From CAYTMY01 sp964618075 (lineage in GTDB: Bacteria > Bacillota > Clostridia > Eubacteriales > Anaerofustaceae), in the NCBI GenBank assembly GCA_964618075.1, contig CAZTZO010000003.1, positions 1-64,000 on the forward strand: DNA of 64,000 bases, in the 5' to 3' direction. Position 1 is the first letter of the stretch, and each line of letters opens with the position of its first letter. Position numbers and translations under genes: made by a program. Shown piece by piece: positions 27,950-36,668 of the stretch. The notes under the pieces were generated by a model. That model had not been told where the DNA came from. It saw nothing but the letters and a program-made list of their open reading frames with translations, and ran no database searches.

Positions 27950-29191
27950 ATGAAAAAAGCACTTGCATTGATTATTACAATGGCGCTTATTTTTTCTTTC
28001 TCTGCGTGCAAAAAGGAGGAAAAACAAGCCACGACCTATCAGGTGAAGGGGACGGTAAGTGCCGTTTCCGACGGAAAGCTGACAATAAGTACAAGCGCGA
28101 AACAATCATTGACCTTTGACGTAAGCGGGGCGAAGATTGCCATATCAAAGAGTAGCATAGAGGTTAATGATGTGATAACCTTGACATACACAGGAGCTTT
28201 AAACGGTGATGATACATCGAAATGCGTGGTATCCCTTGTGGACGATTCGGGGCCGGATTATAAGACGATAAGCGGCACGCTCGTGTCAGGGGATTCTTCG
28301 TATCTGACAATAAAAATACAGGATAACTCCCTTCTTACTTTCAGTATAATCGGGGCGGAGCTGCACTATAAAAACGGCAGAAAAACGGGAAATACCATAT
28401 ACATAAAATACATAGGCGAAATAGACAAAACAAATACCTCAAAAGTAAAGGTTTGCAGCGTGACCGATAACAACGATAACCCCACGCCTGTGCCCAGTGT
28501 TAAAATAACCGCGGTAAACGAGACTGTATGGGCAAGCGAGGACGTGAATATAAGAGAATCTCCCGATGTTTCATCTGCAAAACTTGGAGGTTTGGATAAA
28601 AGCAAATCCATAACGAGAACGGGTAAATGCGACAATGGCTGGAGCAGAGTAAGCTTTGCGGGCAGGGACGCCTATATTTATTCCGACTATCTGACGACGA
28701 AAAATCCAACTCCGTCAACTAAGACACACACCATGATCGGTAAGCTTGTCGAAGGAACAACAGAATCACTTACGATTACCGATGCCACAACGGGTACGAA
28801 TTATACGTTTAATATAAAAGGCGCCGAGATGCATATCGTGAACGGCGTTGTGATAGGAAACGTCATAAGTACCGAGTATACGGGTGAAATAAAGGGTACT
28901 GATACGAGCGCAGTCAAGGTAATAAAAGTATCGGATCAAGACCCCAACACGCAAATAATATACGGCGTGGTTACGGCTATGATAGATAATACCAGCGTGA
29001 CAATAACCGACGATATCGATTCCAAGAGCCTTAGCTTCTCTCTTAAAGGTGCTGTAATAGAATGCAGCGAAGGTATCATCACGGACGAAAGAATTGCCAT
29101 AGAGTATTCGGGAAGCATAAACGGCACGGATACTTCCGGCGTAAAGGTCATTAAGGTTAGCGATGCGCCGCTTATTTCAACGATGAAATAA
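27950..29191 (+). CDS. Modular lipoprotein: four repeat modules around an SH3b domain
   Basis: 413 residues. A signal peptide ends in the lipobox FSAC with the lipid-carrying Cys at residue 20. Two related modules follow (about 31-97 and 106-172), then a bacterial SH3-type domain (190-250) containing VNIRESPDVSSAKLG and GWSRVSF. Two more copies of the module follow (261-329 and 336-405). Each module has the pattern G-V-x9-LTI, then F-x3-GA, then EYTG-x-I-x-GTDTS-x-VKVIKVSD, best kept in the last two. SH3b domains often bind cell-wall peptides; the module function is unknown. The protein should sit on the outer membrane face. It is a single gene between promoter and terminator. Confidence 0.82.
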   Translation: MKKALALIITMALIFSFSACKKEEKQATTYQVKGTVSAVSDGKLTISTSAKQSLTFDVSGAKIAISKSSIEVNDVITLTYTGALNGDDTSKCVVSLVDDSGPDYKTISGTLVSGDSSYLTIKIQDNSLLTFSIIGAELHYKNGRKTGNTIYIKYIGEIDKTNTSKVKVCSVTDNNDNPTPVPSVKITAVNETVWASEDVNIRESPDVSSAKLGGLDKSKSITRTGKCDNGWSRVSFAGRDAYIYSDYLTTKNPTPSTKTHTMIGKLVEGTTESLTITDATTGTNYTFNIKGAEMHIVNGVVIGNVISTEYTGEIKGTDTSAVKVIKVSDQDPNTQIIYGVVTAMIDNTSVTITDDIDSKSLSFSLKGAVIECSEGIITDERIAIEYSGSINGTDTSGVKVIKVSDAPLISTMK

Positions 29192-29220
29192 ATTGTTATT
29201 TGTGAAAAAGTAAAGCAATA

Positions 29221-29267
29221 AAAGAGACTGCGAATACTCAAACGGACTGTTTCGCACTCTCTTTTTT
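29221..29267. terminator. Intrinsic terminator downstream of the lipoprotein gene
   Basis: AAAGAGACTGCGAA (29221-29234) pairs with TTCGCACTCTCTTT (29251-29264) with one mismatch and is followed by a T-run. The A-rich left flank allows activity on the minus strand for the esterase transcript as well. Confidence 0.8.
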
Positions 29268-29298
29268 ATTATCAGCAGTTAAATTCTAAGCTTTTATA

Positions 29299-30234
29299 CT
29301 ATTTAAACATTCTGCGTATAAATGCATCTCTTGTATTCAGACATTCCTTTGTTATGTCAGACATTACGTGATCAAAAGCGTGCACGGTGCCGTAGGTCTG
29401 TTTTAAAGTAACTTTTATGCCGTCATTTTCAAGCAGACGTGCATACTCTATCGCTTCATCGTGAAGGCAGTCAAATTCGGCTGTTTCTATGTATGCTTCG
29501 GGAAGGTCTTTAAAGCTTTCCATTGCGCTCGGAGATATATACTTTTCATCTTCATTTTGTGCTGTTTTTGCATATAGCTGCCACATTTTTTTATTTTCGA
29601 CTGCGTTCCATACCGGCGTATCGGTATATCTTTTCATGGAAGCTGTTTTTAAGTCTTTGTCCAATACCGGATATATAAGCATTTGAGCCTTTATAGGGGT
29701 ATTTGCCCTGTCCTTTAATATATGCGTTATGCCGGATGCAATACATGCTCCGGAGCTTTTTGCAAAGAATACTATCCTTCTTCTGTCTATATTCAGAGGG
29801 GAAGCGTTGGAGTAAATGTAGTCAAACACGTTTAGAGCGTCGTTCAAAGCTGCGGGGTAGGGCCTTTTGTAAGAGGAAGCGCATACGGGCATTACAACGT
29901 TACAGTTGTGCTTTATTGCATATTTGGCGGCGATTTTCTTGTGAGATGCGCTGTTTGCGTCAACAAAAGCTCCGCCGTGGATATAAAAAATGCACGGTAA
30001 AACACTGTCGTTTTTCTTGGGGCGGAAAATATAAAGCTTGCCCTTTTCGTTTTTGTCGGTTTTGAATTTATATGTACGCATCACTGCTTTATTAGGTATC
30101 TTCTCAAGATGAAATGATATATGTAAAAAAAAGTTAGTTAATTCGCTTGAAAGTCTGCTCGGAAAATGTGCAGGCTTGCTTTTTATAAGAAAACAGTCGT
30201 TAATGGGATAGTTGCTTCTGATATGTCTTTTCAT
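29299..30234 (-). CDS. Alpha/beta hydrolase, hormone-sensitive-lipase-like esterase
   Basis: About 311 residues. The oxyanion-hole motif is HGGAF, the family hallmark. The nucleophile Ser lies in FFAKSSGACIA, where the first Gly of the usual GxSxG elbow is Ala. The Asp is in TAEFDCLHDEA and the His in TVHAFDHV. It should hydrolyse short acyl esters in the cytoplasm. The start is taken as the ATG at 30234 preceded by GGTGGA; the upstream in-frame ATG at 30264 overlaps a TATAAT-like box and has no ribosome site. Confidence 0.85.
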   Translation of the reverse strand: MKRHIRSNYPINDCFLIKSKPAHFPSRLSSELTNFFLHISFHLEKIPNKAVMRTYKFKTDKNEKGKLYIFRPKKNDSVLPCIFYIHGGAFVDANSASHKKIAAKYAIKHNCNVVMPVCASSYKRPYPAALNDALNVFDYIYSNASPLNIDRRRIVFFAKSSGACIASGITHILKDRANTPIKAQMLIYPVLDKDLKTASMKRYTDTPVWNAVENKKMWQLYAKTAQNEDEKYISPSAMESFKDLPEAYIETAEFDCLHDEAIEYARLLENDGIKVTLKQTYGTVHAFDHVMSDITKECLNTRDAFIRRMFK

Positions 30235-30348
30235 GATTCCACCGTATATAGATAATGTATTCATTATATCAGATTATAGCAATTATTTAAATGAAGCGCC
30301 TAAAAGTAATAGAGTAAAATAAAAATATACCTTACTTAAAATGGCGAT

Positions 30349-30395
30349 GGGCAAATAAAAAACAGGCGGTATTTATTTGCCCGCCCGTTTTTTAT
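30349..30395 (-). terminator. Terminator of the UroD1 gene with an alternative hairpin
   Basis: Read on the minus strand, GGCGG/CCGCC extended by the A-run and T-run gives a classic terminator (about 30359-30395). A competing perfect 11-bp stem joins GGGCAAATAAA (30349-30359) with TTTATTTGCCC (30372-30382) and overlaps it. The two structures exclude each other. Confidence 0.7.
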
Positions 30396-30458
30396 TGGGA
30401 AAATGTACAATATTTATATCAGGGAAAATTATGTGTCAATGTGTAAGCCTTTAAAAGC

Positions 30459-31826
30459 TTATTTCAGAAGTCCGAAGTAGAATCTGAGTATTGAATTTTC
30501 CGTATTTGTTACTATACCCTGAGCTTCTTTCGGTGTGTTAGGATTTTCCTCAAGATACTGATCCCATGTTTTGTATGCTCTTGATGTAAATTTGGGAAGG
30601 TTTGCGGGGCTGTAATCGGCCTTGTTGAACTCGTCGCCCGTTTTTGTTCCGGGGTTATTGTATACGCCGTAATCGAGAACTGTCTTTGCTACTGCTTCGA
30701 GGTTCTCAAGCTTGCAGTCCGCCGCCGTAAGGATGCTCTTGTCAAGACCGAAGATGTAATGACCGTCTACAGCCATAACGTCGAGCCATTCCTTTGTCTT
30801 GTCAACAACTTCTTCTTTTGTGCACTGCGTGAGGTATTTGATCGGGAAGCCACTGCTTATAACAAACTTCTTGCCGAGCTTTGCCTTCATCTGCTTGATG
30901 TCGCCGTATTCGAATGTGAACAGTGAACCTGTCGGCAAATCCTGTACATAGTCGTAAAGTCTTGTCCAGTCGTCTTCAAGGAATGCTCCGCAGCGGTATC
31001 CTTCTGAAGCAAGTCCGTCCCACTGTCTCTTGAATGCGGGCCACCAAAGCTCTGCAAAGTCTTTTTCTCTCATGAATGTTGCCATGTGGAGAGGATAGAA
31101 GCCGAAGGAATATCTTGTGTAGATCTTCGGATTTGCGGGAGAAGCGTCAAGGTAGTTTGCGGGGCTTACAGCCTCTACTGCTGCCTTTACCTTGTCTTTA
31201 TATCTTCTTATATCCGTGCTCATTCCGGAAAAGCTTCGAAGCTGATCTGAAAGAATGTCCATAGGTGCATATCCGCCGCCGCCGACGGGAGGATTTGAGA
31301 AGTAACCGAATTTTGCGGATATTTTGCCGCAAACGGCGTTTGTCAGGGCACTTGCTGCTGCCATCGTCTGATTTGAGCTTGTCATTGCCATAACGGCTCT
31401 TGCCGGATTCTTTACTACGTCAAGCTCGGGATTTACTCTGGGTACCGCTTTTTCAACTATGAATGCATACGGATCTTGGATGAATTCATCATATTCCTCA
31501 GGCTGCATCATGCAGGTGTTCGGGTGCTGTATAAAGCCGTTTGCTCCCATAATGATAGCCTGTGAACGAAGTGCCTGATATTTTGCGGGGTTAAGAACGC
31601 TTCTGCCGAGGATACATACATCTGTAGGTATCTTTTCGCCAAGCTCCATTGCTTTTGCTTCGAGCTCACCGGGATTCCAATATGCAAATCTCGGATCTAC
31701 TCCAGCATATTCCGCCATAGCGAAGGGAGCTATGCTCAGATTGATAGGTACTCTTTTGGGGATTATGCCGTCCATAACGGCATGGTTATTTTCGCATCTT
31801 TCTTGTTTTAATTCTTCACTGCCCAT
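30459..31826 (-). CDS. UroD-fold family protein, paralogue 1
   Basis: 455 residues, clearly related to PF01208 (UroD/MtaA/CmuA) proteins but divergent. The N-terminal signature is PKRVPINLSIAPFAMAEYAG. The central FAELWWPAFKRQWDG is followed by FLEDDWTRL (Glu at about 284) where MtaA-type methyltransferases carry a zinc-binding HxC motif. Next come DLPTGSLF, KAKLGKKFVISSGFP and a C-terminal extension. Family members decarboxylate uroporphyrinogen or move methyl groups to or from corrinoids or thiols; neither is shown here. Codon use favours ATC, AAC and TTC, which suggests strong expression. It is divergent from a GPH symporter (32214) across a promoter with repeated motifs. Confidence 0.8.
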   Translation of the reverse strand: MGSEELKQERCENNHAVMDGIIPKRVPINLSIAPFAMAEYAGVDPRFAYWNPGELEAKAMELGEKIPTDVCILGRSVLNPAKYQALRSQAIIMGANGFIQHPNTCMMQPEEYDEFIQDPYAFIVEKAVPRVNPELDVVKNPARAVMAMTSSNQTMAAASALTNAVCGKISAKFGYFSNPPVGGGGYAPMDILSDQLRSFSGMSTDIRRYKDKVKAAVEAVSPANYLDASPANPKIYTRYSFGFYPLHMATFMREKDFAELWWPAFKRQWDGLASEGYRCGAFLEDDWTRLYDYVQDLPTGSLFTFEYGDIKQMKAKLGKKFVISSGFPIKYLTQCTKEEVVDKTKEWLDVMAVDGHYIFGLDKSILTAADCKLENLEAVAKTVLDYGVYNNPGTKTGDEFNKADYSPANLPKFTSRAYKTWDQYLEENPNTPKEAQGIVTNTENSILRFYFGLLK

Positions 31827-32116
31827 GTCTTTAATGTTCCTTTCTCTTTAAATAAACTCGGAAATATTGGTCTTACTCATACATATAACGCATACATTTT
31901 ATAACATTATAGAATATGTATGATGTACACAATATCGGCTTTGGATGGTTCCTTGCGCTCTACATATATATTCGCAAATCAATTATGTATGCATAACTTC
32001 GTCATCATTATATACACGATTTATTGGATTTGTAAAGTACCAATCGAAAAAATTATAAAAAAATGCCCGAAATTGCACGCAAATTCGATAATCTCAAAAA
32101 TTATTTCAATAATCGC

Positions 32117-32145
32117 TTGACAAAATAAAATATCAGCAGTATTAT
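32117..32145 (+). promoter_or_regulatory. Promoter of the first GPH symporter gene
   Basis: Consensus TTGACA (32117-32122) and TATTAT (32140-32145) with an exact 17-bp spacer, 68 bp before the ATG at 32214. Confidence 0.75.
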
Positions 32146-32171
32146 TCATACATAAGAATTACTCATACATA
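32146..32171 (+). promoter_or_regulatory. Tandem operator candidate at the start of transcription
   Basis: Two direct copies of TCATACATA, 17 bp apart start to start, begin at the base after the -10 box and cover the expected +1. This is the position of a repressor site. The cluster's only regulator gene, the TetR at 36669, is a possible but unproven partner. Confidence 0.55.
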
Positions 32172-32213
32172 ATTCTAAAAAATTCACAAAATAAAAGAAA
32201 GGAATTATTTTAA

Positions 32214-33677
32214 ATGACAGTTGAAGAAAAGAATGTTTCCTCAGAAGTCAGCGAGGAAGACAAGAAACAACTCAAAGCTCTGAAAATCGGTTATCCGATA
32301 ATGAACTGCGGCAGCGGCGTTGAAAAAGCATATTTCTCGACCTACCAAAGTTTCTTCCTGACCAACATCTATATGATGTCAACGGCCCTTTCAGGAATTC
32401 TCACAATCATATCGAACATCGTTGCTTGGGTGGGAAGTCCTATATTCGGTATCATAATCGATAAGGTTTCCTTCAAGAAAGCAAAGTTCTATCCGTGGAT
32501 CATAATAGGTCCTTGCGTATACTACATAGCATACATGCTATTGTACGCACTGCCCGCACTTGGTGTAAGCGGAGAAGGCACGGGAATGATAGCACTCGTT
32601 ATCATGATAATCACACAGCTCGCAGCGCCGATAATCAGTATACCGGTAAACGCCAGCTTCCCGCTTATCTCGCAGACGCCTGCTGACAGACAGTTCCTTG
32701 GCAGAGCTCAGAAAATGGGTCGTGACGGTTTCAAGACCATCATGGGTTACATCTTCCCGTTACTCATTGTTGCTTTCACAGCTTCTTCAGGCGACAAGAC
32801 AGCATACATGCTTTGTGCTCTTATCGCAGGTATCGTTCCTATCGTTGCATACATTTACTATGCATTGACGATGAAGGATACATACGTTGAAAGAAAAGGA
32901 CTCGAAGCAAACAGAACAGCAACAGGCTCAAAGAAAAAGGTTTCCCTTGTTCTTATGTTCAAGACGGTCTTTACAAACAGACCTTTGCTCTCAATGTTCT
33001 TCTTCATGGCAATACATAAAGGATACTACTTCATTTATGTAACAAGCGCAACATACGTATTCAAATATCTCTTCGGAGATTTCTCAAAAATGTCCATCTT
33101 CATGACAGTGTTCAACCTTACGGCTATCGTAGGCGTTATGTTCGGACCGTTATGGAAAAAGATATTCAAAGAAACCAAACGCTGCTTCGTCGCAGCAATG
33201 GGCGTACACGTAGTACTGCTTCTTGTTATAGCAATCCTCTTCAAGAGCCTCAGCGCAATGGCATTCATTTGCCTCTTCGGCGTATCGAGCTTGTTCATGG
33301 GTCTTCTTGAAAACTACATCCTTCCTATGTTCGCAGCATCTTCGGACTATGCAGCATGGAAGAGCGGACAGAGATTCGATGGTATCACGATGTCACTGTA
33401 CTCACTTACAATTAAAAGTGGTACAATGATCTCAACGATCATCAGAACGGCAGTCCTCGTAGCGGCAGGTCTTGACACAGTTAAAAAGACAAATGTTGTA
33501 ACAGACGTATTCGTAAAGAATGCTTCAATGCTCTACACATGGATTCCTCTCGCACTTGGCGTAGTTGCTTTCCTTATCATTGCATTCGTATTCAATCTTA
33601 ACGATGAACGTATAGCAAGCATCAACTCAGACATGAAACAGGGAATAACCAAAAAGGATTCTCAGTATAAGTTCTGA
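32214..33677 (+). CDS. GPH-type (MFS_2) cation symporter, paralogue 1
   Basis: 487 residues with about 12 membrane helices. An early PIFGIIIDKVSFKKAKFYPW matches the glycoside-pentoside-hexuronide family motif GxLxDRxxxxxGrxrpw. A later SSDYAAWKSGQRFDGI matches its DxxDYxxxxxGxRxxG motif. It should import a glycoside-like or other small solute with Na+ or H+. A polar N-terminal tail of about 25 residues is rich in Glu/Lys. Codon use is like UroD1 and suggests high expression. It is the first plus-strand gene of the cluster and is followed by a terminator. Confidence 0.87.
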   Translation: MTVEEKNVSSEVSEEDKKQLKALKIGYPIMNCGSGVEKAYFSTYQSFFLTNIYMMSTALSGILTIISNIVAWVGSPIFGIIIDKVSFKKAKFYPWIIIGPCVYYIAYMLLYALPALGVSGEGTGMIALVIMIITQLAAPIISIPVNASFPLISQTPADRQFLGRAQKMGRDGFKTIMGYIFPLLIVAFTASSGDKTAYMLCALIAGIVPIVAYIYYALTMKDTYVERKGLEANRTATGSKKKVSLVLMFKTVFTNRPLLSMFFFMAIHKGYYFIYVTSATYVFKYLFGDFSKMSIFMTVFNLTAIVGVMFGPLWKKIFKETKRCFVAAMGVHVVLLLVIAILFKSLSAMAFICLFGVSSLFMGLLENYILPMFAASSDYAAWKSGQRFDGITMSLYSLTIKSGTMISTIIRTAVLVAAGLDTVKKTNVVTDVFVKNASMLYTWIPLALGVVAFLIIAFVFNLNDERIASINSDMKQGITKKDSQYKF

Positions 33678-33696
33678 TTATAAAAGAAAGTAAACG

Positions 33697-33736
33697 GGGC
33701 GACCAAAAAAACATTTTGATTTTGGTCGCCCTTTTT
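33697..33736 (+). terminator. Intrinsic terminator after the first symporter
   Basis: Perfect 12-bp stem GGGCGACCAAAA (33697-33708) with TTTTGGTCGCCC (33720-33731), then TTTTT. It ends the first symporter transcript 18 bp before the next gene, so the second symporter needs read-through or its own promoter. Confidence 0.88.
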
Positions 33737-33753
33737 CTATCACGGAGATAATA

Positions 33754-35127
33754 ATGACCAACGAAAAAAAGAAAAGCAAACATTTATTATGGGGCGTCGG
33801 AAATATGGGCGAAGGTTTTATTTCAACCGTTTCGTCCACATACCTGAGCATATTTCTTACAGACGTTGCCCTTCTGCCCCTTGGCTTAGTTTCCTTTATA
33901 GCATTATTCACAAGCATTTTTGACTTTTGCATGGTGCCTCTTTCAGGGGTGATCCTTGTATCGTCAAAGCCCATGAAATGGGGTAGATATCGTTCATGGC
34001 TGCTGTTTTGTCCTGTAATTGCGGTAATATTTTATCTTATATGCTTTCATGTTGTCGAAGGCAATACAATACTTACTGCAATATGTATTCTCGTCGGATA
34101 TATCGGTGCAAAGGCTGCATGGAATATAAACTATGCGTCGAATGTTTCATTGACGGCGGTAATGGCTGAGGATCAACAGGCAAAATCGAAGCTTGTCTCA
34201 CAGAGAATGATCGGCTCAAACGCAGGTCGTCTGCTGGGCAATTACATAACCCCGCTTCTCGTCGCTTGGGCGGCGGTAAAATTCTCGGAATCGATAGGTT
34301 ATACCATAACCATTATAATAACCGGTATTGTATATATCCTGACGAGTCTTATACACTTTAGGGACAGCCGCGGCTGCGAAAATGCAAACGTGAGCGAAAT
34401 GGAAGCGAATAAGGAGAAGGAAGAAAAGCTTTCCGCAAAGGAAATTGTCCTTGCACTTATAGCAAATCCACAGCTTCTTATCACGCTGGTCATAGACCTT
34501 ACCTCAAACGTAGCAAGTTTGGTGTTGCCTTCATTGGCAGTATATTACTATAAATACTGCGCGCAGAACATCGCTCTAACCTCCGTTCATATGCTGGTAA
34601 TAGGCTTCAGCGGTCTTGCGGGAGCATCAATCGTGCGTCTGTTCGGTACAAAGATAAAGGATACGCGCAAATGTCTGCTTGTAATGTATGTGATCGTAGC
34701 GGTAACGCTTTTCTCGATAAGATTCGTATCATCAAATCCGATAATGTTCATAGTTTTCAGCGGCATAGTTGCAATCATCACAGGAATGACATCGCCGTTT
34801 GAATTGAATTTGTATATCGACAATACAGTGTATTACAGATATACAAAAGGCAAGGATGCGACCGGTTTTATTATGGGCTTATCCAATTTACCCGTAAAGT
34901 TTGCCTCTATTATAAAATCGACCTTGATTCCTTTCACCCTTATGGCTGTCGGATATGTTGCAAATGCGGATCCCACGCCCGAAATGCAGGCGGCAATAAT
35001 AAACGCATATACACTTATTCCATGTCTTTTCCCCATACTCGGCTTCATACTTCTGAAGTTTGTTTATAAGCTCAAGCATGAAGACGTTGAGGATATGAAA
35101 AGGAAAATAGACGCAGGAGAAGTATAA
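33754..35127 (+). CDS. GPH-type (MFS_2) cation symporter, paralogue 2
   Basis: 457 residues, about 12 helices. SSKPMKWGRYRSWLLFCPV corresponds to the family's DRxxxKxGRxRxW motif. NLYIDNTVYYRYTKGKDATGF corresponds to the later DxxDYxxxxxGxxxxG motif. A charged loop in the middle (about 205-230, Glu/Lys-rich) separates the two halves. The substrate is unknown. UroD2 follows 37 bp downstream with its own strong ribosome site and no terminator between, so symporter 2 and UroD2 are almost certainly one transcript. Confidence 0.85.
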   Translation: MTNEKKKSKHLLWGVGNMGEGFISTVSSTYLSIFLTDVALLPLGLVSFIALFTSIFDFCMVPLSGVILVSSKPMKWGRYRSWLLFCPVIAVIFYLICFHVVEGNTILTAICILVGYIGAKAAWNINYASNVSLTAVMAEDQQAKSKLVSQRMIGSNAGRLLGNYITPLLVAWAAVKFSESIGYTITIIITGIVYILTSLIHFRDSRGCENANVSEMEANKEKEEKLSAKEIVLALIANPQLLITLVIDLTSNVASLVLPSLAVYYYKYCAQNIALTSVHMLVIGFSGLAGASIVRLFGTKIKDTRKCLLVMYVIVAVTLFSIRFVSSNPIMFIVFSGIVAIITGMTSPFELNLYIDNTVYYRYTKGKDATGFIMGLSNLPVKFASIIKSTLIPFTLMAVGYVANADPTPEMQAAIINAYTLIPCLFPILGFILLKFVYKLKHEDVEDMKRKIDAGEV

Positions 35128-35164
35128 AATAAACATAATTGGGATTTAAGGGAGGAACATAATT

Positions 35165-36532
35165 ATGGATCCTAAAGAATTGAAAGAATACAGAACGAAG
35201 CTTTACACTGACCTATACTCGGGCGTTATACCCGACAGAGTACCCATTAACGATTCCTTTGGCATTGAATACTTTATCAAATACGCCGGAGAGGATCTAA
35301 TGCTTACGCAATATTCTCTGACAAGCGAAAAGCTTATCGATGCAATGGACAAGGTTCGCGAGTTTGCAAAGGGCGACACATATTCCATAGCTGCTGCAAG
35401 AAACGCTGTCGCAAGCATGTTCCAGAAATCACGCGCGAACGTGATGAGCAAAAGTGGGTTTGTTCAACACCCCGAAACCACGTCATTAGCTGACGATGAG
35501 TTTGACGAGTATATCGAATCCCCGTTTAATTTCACACAGAAATACATACGTCCGAGAGAGTCTCCCGCATATACACAGGATCCGCTTGAAAGATGTATAA
35601 ACTTTGCTAAGGTAGTGTTATGTTCTCAGGACTTCAACAGAGCTATCGGTGGCGCAAACGCTGCTATTGCCGAAAAATACGGTCTTTTCACTGTTCCTGC
35701 AGGAACAATGGGACGAAACCCCGTAGCATTCGACTGCCTCAGCGATAGAACCAGAGGCTTCTCACAGATAGTGCTCGATATTAAGCGTTGCCCGCAAAAG
35801 GTACTTGATGCACTGGAAGCATATATGCCGTATGCAATACATATTTCAAAGAGAAGCAAAGCGCACCTGCTTGGCTCAAATACGATAATGACGCATATGG
35901 GGCCGTTCCTCAGACAGAAGGAGTTTGACAAGTTCTATTGGCCCACCTTCAACAAAATTTGCCATATCAGTGCCCAGAGAGGGCAGGATACGACGATATT
36001 CTGCGAGCAGGATTGGACGAGATTCGTAGACGAGCTGTATGATTTGCCGCAGGGTACAAGACTGTATATGGAATACGGTGATCCGAAGGTATTTAAGGAT
36101 AAGCTCGGTAAAAAGTTCGCTTTGGGCGGCTTCTTCCCGGTTACACTGCTTAAAAACGGTACAAAAGAACAGTGCCTCGACAAAGCTAAGGAGCTTATGG
36201 ATATCATGGCTCCCGGAGGCAACTACTTCTTCCGCTTCGACAAGTCAATACTTGACACGAGCGATATGGATCCAAAAAACTACACGGCAGTCATGGACTA
36301 TGTTCTCGAACATGCGAAATATGATAATGCCGGACAGAAGGTCACCACGACGAAGCGTGAGGACACTATACACAAGGATTACGATAAACAGTATCCTGAA
36401 TTCAAATCGCAGTATCTTCCTTCATATGAAGAGTTTATAGCTGATTATCCGCCTGCTGATGAAAAAGCAAACGAATTGATGAAATCGGTCTACGATAAAT
36501 ATACTAACATGGCTGAAAATTTCTTCATGTAA
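35165..36532 (+). CDS. UroD-fold family protein, paralogue 2
   Basis: 455 residues, the same length as paralogue 1 and colinear with it. It has PDRVPINDSFGIEYFIKYAG near the N-terminus, then FDKFYWPTFNKI and FCEQDWTRF (Glu281). DLPQGTRLYMEYGD, KDKLGKKFALGGFFP, LLKNGTKEQCLDKAKELMD and FRFDKSIL follow. The zinc HxC motif of MtaA-type enzymes is missing, and Glu plus Asp-Trp stand in its place as in paralogue 1. It follows symporter 2 (ribosome site GGGAGG) and precedes a strong terminator. Uptake and enzyme are therefore paired in one operon. Confidence 0.82.
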   Translation: MDPKELKEYRTKLYTDLYSGVIPDRVPINDSFGIEYFIKYAGEDLMLTQYSLTSEKLIDAMDKVREFAKGDTYSIAAARNAVASMFQKSRANVMSKSGFVQHPETTSLADDEFDEYIESPFNFTQKYIRPRESPAYTQDPLERCINFAKVVLCSQDFNRAIGGANAAIAEKYGLFTVPAGTMGRNPVAFDCLSDRTRGFSQIVLDIKRCPQKVLDALEAYMPYAIHISKRSKAHLLGSNTIMTHMGPFLRQKEFDKFYWPTFNKICHISAQRGQDTTIFCEQDWTRFVDELYDLPQGTRLYMEYGDPKVFKDKLGKKFALGGFFPVTLLKNGTKEQCLDKAKELMDIMAPGGNYFFRFDKSILDTSDMDPKNYTAVMDYVLEHAKYDNAGQKVTTTKREDTIHKDYDKQYPEFKSQYLPSYEEFIADYPPADEKANELMKSVYDKYTNMAENFFM

Positions 36533-36564
36533 CTTAAGTGACATATTTTAATGAACGATAAAAG

Positions 36565-36606
36565 AAGACAGTACCACAAAGAATTATTGCGGTGCTGTCT
36601 TTTTTG
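36565..36606 (+). terminator. Intrinsic terminator after UroD2
   Basis: AAGACAGTACC (36565-36575) pairs with GGTGCTGTCTT (36591-36601) with one T-G pair, followed by TTTTT. Confidence 0.85.
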
Positions 36607-36668
36607 GTTGATCGCTTAATAAAAAAACGAAGTGAAAAAAAATAATGCTTTTGTTTCGCGTGAATTAA

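Larger units (their letters stand above)
31827..32213. promoter_or_regulatory. Divergent regulatory region with repeated TCATACATA motifs
   Basis: The 387-bp gap holds four exact copies of TCATACATA: 31877-31885 (+), 31915-31923 (-), 32146-32154 (+) and 32163-32171 (+). There are two near copies at 31890-31898 (+) and 31984-31992 (-). On the minus side a TATAAT (31906-31911, read on minus) lies among the first group and may drive UroD1. The rest is AT-rich with no gene that I can support. Confidence 0.65.

Noticed and set aside
36652..36667. TGTTTCGCGTGAATTA, a 13/16 match to the parS consensus
   Set aside because: Three mismatches, two of them in the second arm, and no ParA/ParB gene pair nearby.
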